Assembly: GCA_021325335.1 (NCBI GenBank)
Contig: JAJPHJ010000084.1
Span: forward strand, 1-33,419
Source of the DNA: Pseudomonadota bacterium
Lineage (GTDB): Bacteria; Vulcanimicrobiota; Vulcanimicrobiia; Eremiobacterales; Eremiobacteraceae
Length of the DNA stretch: 33,419 bases
Direction of reading: 5' to 3'
Below, piece after piece: positions 31,936 through 33,419 of this stretch; the stretch's first letter is position 1, and every line of letters begins with the position of its first letter. Made by a program: the position numbers and the translations under genes. The notes below the pieces were generated by a model, which had not been told where the DNA came from, did no database searches, and was given only the letters and a program-made list of their open reading frames with translations.

Positions 31936-32231
31936 TGGCCAAAAAGCGTGGCAACGACGCCGGTCGAGACATGACCGTGCGCGAGGCCGGCAAGCGCGGC
32001 GGCGACGCTGTGAGGGCGAAATACGGACCCACCTTCTACGAAGAGATCGGTCGCAAGGGCGGCAAGTCGACGAAGCAGCGTCACGGCCCGCAGTTCTTCG
32101 AAAGCATCGGCCAGAAAGGCGGCAATGCCGTCAAGGATAAGTACGGCCAGACGTTCTACGAAGAGATCGGTCACAAAGGGGGCCAAAAAGTGAAGCAGCT
32201 CATCGAAGAAGCGAAGCGCGCGACGCGCTGA
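31932..32231 (+). CDS. KGG-repeat stress protein (GsiB/LEA-like), copy 2
   Basis: This 99-residue paralogue of the preceding gene shares the opening MTVREAGK(K/R)GGD and has about three and a half KGG repeats (KYGPTFYEEIGRKGG, RHGPQFFESIGQKGG, KYGQTFYEEIGHKGG) and a short charged helical tail. The start may be ATG 31932 or the adjacent ATG 31935. It is coupled to copy 1 by ATGA and to the isomerase gene downstream by TGATG, so all three genes form one translational unit. Confidence 0.88.
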   Translation: MMAKKRGNDAGRDMTVREAGKRGGDAVRAKYGPTFYEEIGRKGGKSTKQRHGPQFFESIGQKGGNAVKDKYGQTFYEEIGHKGGQKVKQLIEEAKRATR

Positions 32232-33316
32232 TGGCGGCGGCCCAAACCACTCTCGACTCCTCTTCTTTCCGCTCGATCGACCCCCAGGACATGCTGGGGG
32301 CGATCCTGGGCTTGCCCGAGCAGGTCGACGATGCCAAACGGATCGCTCTCGGCGTTTCTTTCGAATCGCTGACCGGCAAGAAGTTCTCTTCGCTCGTCAT
32401 CGCCGGCATGGGTGGATCGGCGATCGGCGGCGATTTTCTGCGAGCGCTATACGAACCAACGCTACGGGTTCCCGTCACCGTGATCCGCGACTATCAACTG
32501 CCCGGCTATGTCGACGAAAGCACGTTGGTCTTCGCGGCGAGCAACTCAGGCAAGACCGAAGAGACGCTCGCCTGCTACGAGCAGGCCAAGCGCGCGAAGT
32601 GCAGCCTCGTCGCGTTCACGACCGGCGGCAATCTGAAAGAGGACGCACTCGCTGACGGCAACATCGCCGTCACCTTTCCAGGCGGTCTCCAGCCGCGAGC
32701 GGCGCTCGGCTATTCGTTCGTGCCGCTCATCGTCGCAAGCGCGCGTCTGGGATTGTTGCCCGACGTTCTCCTCGACGAGATCGATGAGGCGTCGGCGGTG
32801 CTGCGCTTGGTCCGCAACGAATGCAACGCCGAAGTTCCTGAGGCGCACAACCTCGCGAAACAGCTTGCACGGAGCTTCCTTGGGAAGATTCCGGTCGTCT
32901 ACGGTTCGCAAGGGGAGCGCGGTGTCGTGGCCTACCGCTGGAAGACGCAGATCAATGAGAACGCCAAAGCCTACGCGGTTTCAAACGTGTTCCCCGAGCT
33001 CAACCACAACGAGACCGTGGGCTGGAGCGGCACGCACGGACAGGGCGATCCGGAGCGCGGGCTCGTCGTCACGTTCCTGCGCGACGACCGCGAGCCGGCG
33101 CAGATCGCCAAGCGAGTGGATCTGACGAAGCAGATCATCAGTCGCCAGAACGTTTCGATGCGGGACGTATGGGCTCGCGGTGAAAGTGCCCTTTCGCGCA
33201 TGCTGTCTCTGGTGTACGTCGGGGACTTCGCTTCGTATTACCTCGCCATCGCCTATGGGGAAGACCCGACCCCCGTACGGGTCATCGACTGGCTCAAGGC
33301 CGAGCTGGCGAAATAG
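32231..33316 (+). CDS. Bifunctional phosphoglucose/phosphomannose isomerase
   Basis: This is a 361-residue SIS-domain enzyme of the bifunctional PGI/PMI family found in archaea, actinobacteria and several deep lineages. It interconverts fructose-6-phosphate with glucose-6-phosphate and mannose-6-phosphate. LVIAGMGGSAIGGDFLRAL (about 57-75) and VFAASNSGKTEETLACYEQA are the two SIS phosphate-binding motifs. GERGVVAYRWKTQINENAKA and FPELNHNETVGW contain the catalytic Arg, Glu and His residues of the family. ATG 32231 overlaps the KGG gene stop. The coupling to stress proteins suggests use in making sugar precursors (trehalose, mannosylated compounds or polysaccharide) under stress, which is inference. 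Confidence 0.92.
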   Translation: MAAAQTTLDSSSFRSIDPQDMLGAILGLPEQVDDAKRIALGVSFESLTGKKFSSLVIAGMGGSAIGGDFLRALYEPTLRVPVTVIRDYQLPGYVDESTLVFAASNSGKTEETLACYEQAKRAKCSLVAFTTGGNLKEDALADGNIAVTFPGGLQPRAALGYSFVPLIVASARLGLLPDVLLDEIDEASAVLRLVRNECNAEVPEAHNLAKQLARSFLGKIPVVYGSQGERGVVAYRWKTQINENAKAYAVSNVFPELNHNETVGWSGTHGQGDPERGLVVTFLRDDREPAQIAKRVDLTKQIISRQNVSMRDVWARGESALSRMLSLVYVGDFASYYLAIAYGEDPTPVRVIDWLKAELAK

Positions 33317-33419
33317 GGCGCGAATGAATTCGCGCCCCCTACATGCCACGAGATAGGGCGCGAATGAATTCGCGCCCCCTACATGCCACGAGATAGGGCG
33401 CGAATGAATTCGCGCCCCC
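33314..33419. repeat. Tandem 40-bp palindromic repeats at the window end
   Basis: A 40-base unit is repeated exactly at 33314-33353 and 33354-33393, and again from 33394 until the window stops at 33419. Each unit holds a palindrome with arms GGGCGCGAAT and ATTCGCGCCC around GA, then CCCTACATGCCACGAGA. The first copy begins inside the isomerase stop codon region. The palindromes could fold in RNA and may end transcription of the KGG-isomerase operon. Confidence 0.93.

Noticed and set aside
33314-33419. CRISPR array at the right end
   Set aside because: Units are contiguous and identical with no variable spacers, and contain a full palindrome; no cas genes are present.

Overview
This is a GC-rich (about 65%) bacterial chromosomal segment, gene-dense and mostly single-copy housekeeping and metabolic genes, with short intergenic gaps, frequent 1-4 nt gene overlaps, and GTG and TTG starts. 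It has no phage, IS or CRISPR content. The mix (PQQ biosynthesis, histidine-betaine methyltransferase EgtD, a selenocysteine formate dehydrogenase, GsiB-like KGG-repeat proteins, a bifunctional phosphoglucose/phosphomannose isomerase, a proofreading-deficient DNA polymerase I) suggests an aerobic or facultative soil-type bacterium of a poorly cultured lineage. Eremiobacterota or a similar terrestrial phylum is my guess, inferred from gene content only. The right end stops inside a tandem palindromic repeat, so the window may be a whole assembly contig.

Layout. 1-1130: the possible start of a leftward secreted protein and a secreted alpha/beta hydrolase. 1212-2661: tRNA-Leu(CAG) and glutamate dehydrogenase. 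2697-5808 (minus): a complete pqqABCDE operon, including a 31-residue pqqA and a strong hairpin between pqqA and pqqB. 5992-7401: a beta-hydroxyacid dehydrogenase and a DUF5069-like protein, closed by a good terminator. 7497-8285 (minus): an alpha/beta hydrolase. 8339-9277: egtD, convergent with a complete four-gene OpuC-type betaine ABC importer (9304-12442, minus). 12537-16228: SixA phosphatase, a phosphoribosyltransferase, a PilZ protein and an EAL-CBS-GGDEF protein.

16313-21014 is the highlight. It is a three-gene NAD-type formate dehydrogenase operon whose catalytic subunit reads through an in-frame UGA (selenocysteine) followed by an E. coli fdhF-like SECIS hairpin. Its alpha subunit is split in two and the halves are placed in reversed order around a NuoE-NuoF fusion. 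21021-23215: a 7Fe ferredoxin, a CPBP membrane protease and an Fsr-like MFS transporter. 23223-28617: polA, mutM, a four-domain S1 protein and coaE. 28568-31588 (minus): a polysaccharide deacetylase, a secreted unknown protein with a clear sigma-70 promoter, and an N-acyl-D-amino-acid deacylase. 31714-33316: two KGG-repeat stress proteins behind a SigB-like promoter, translationally coupled to a sugar-phosphate isomerase. 33314-33419: the tandem palindromic repeats.

Neither the Sec machinery (selABCD) nor a PQQ-dependent dehydrogenase lies in the window, so both systems rely on genes elsewhere.
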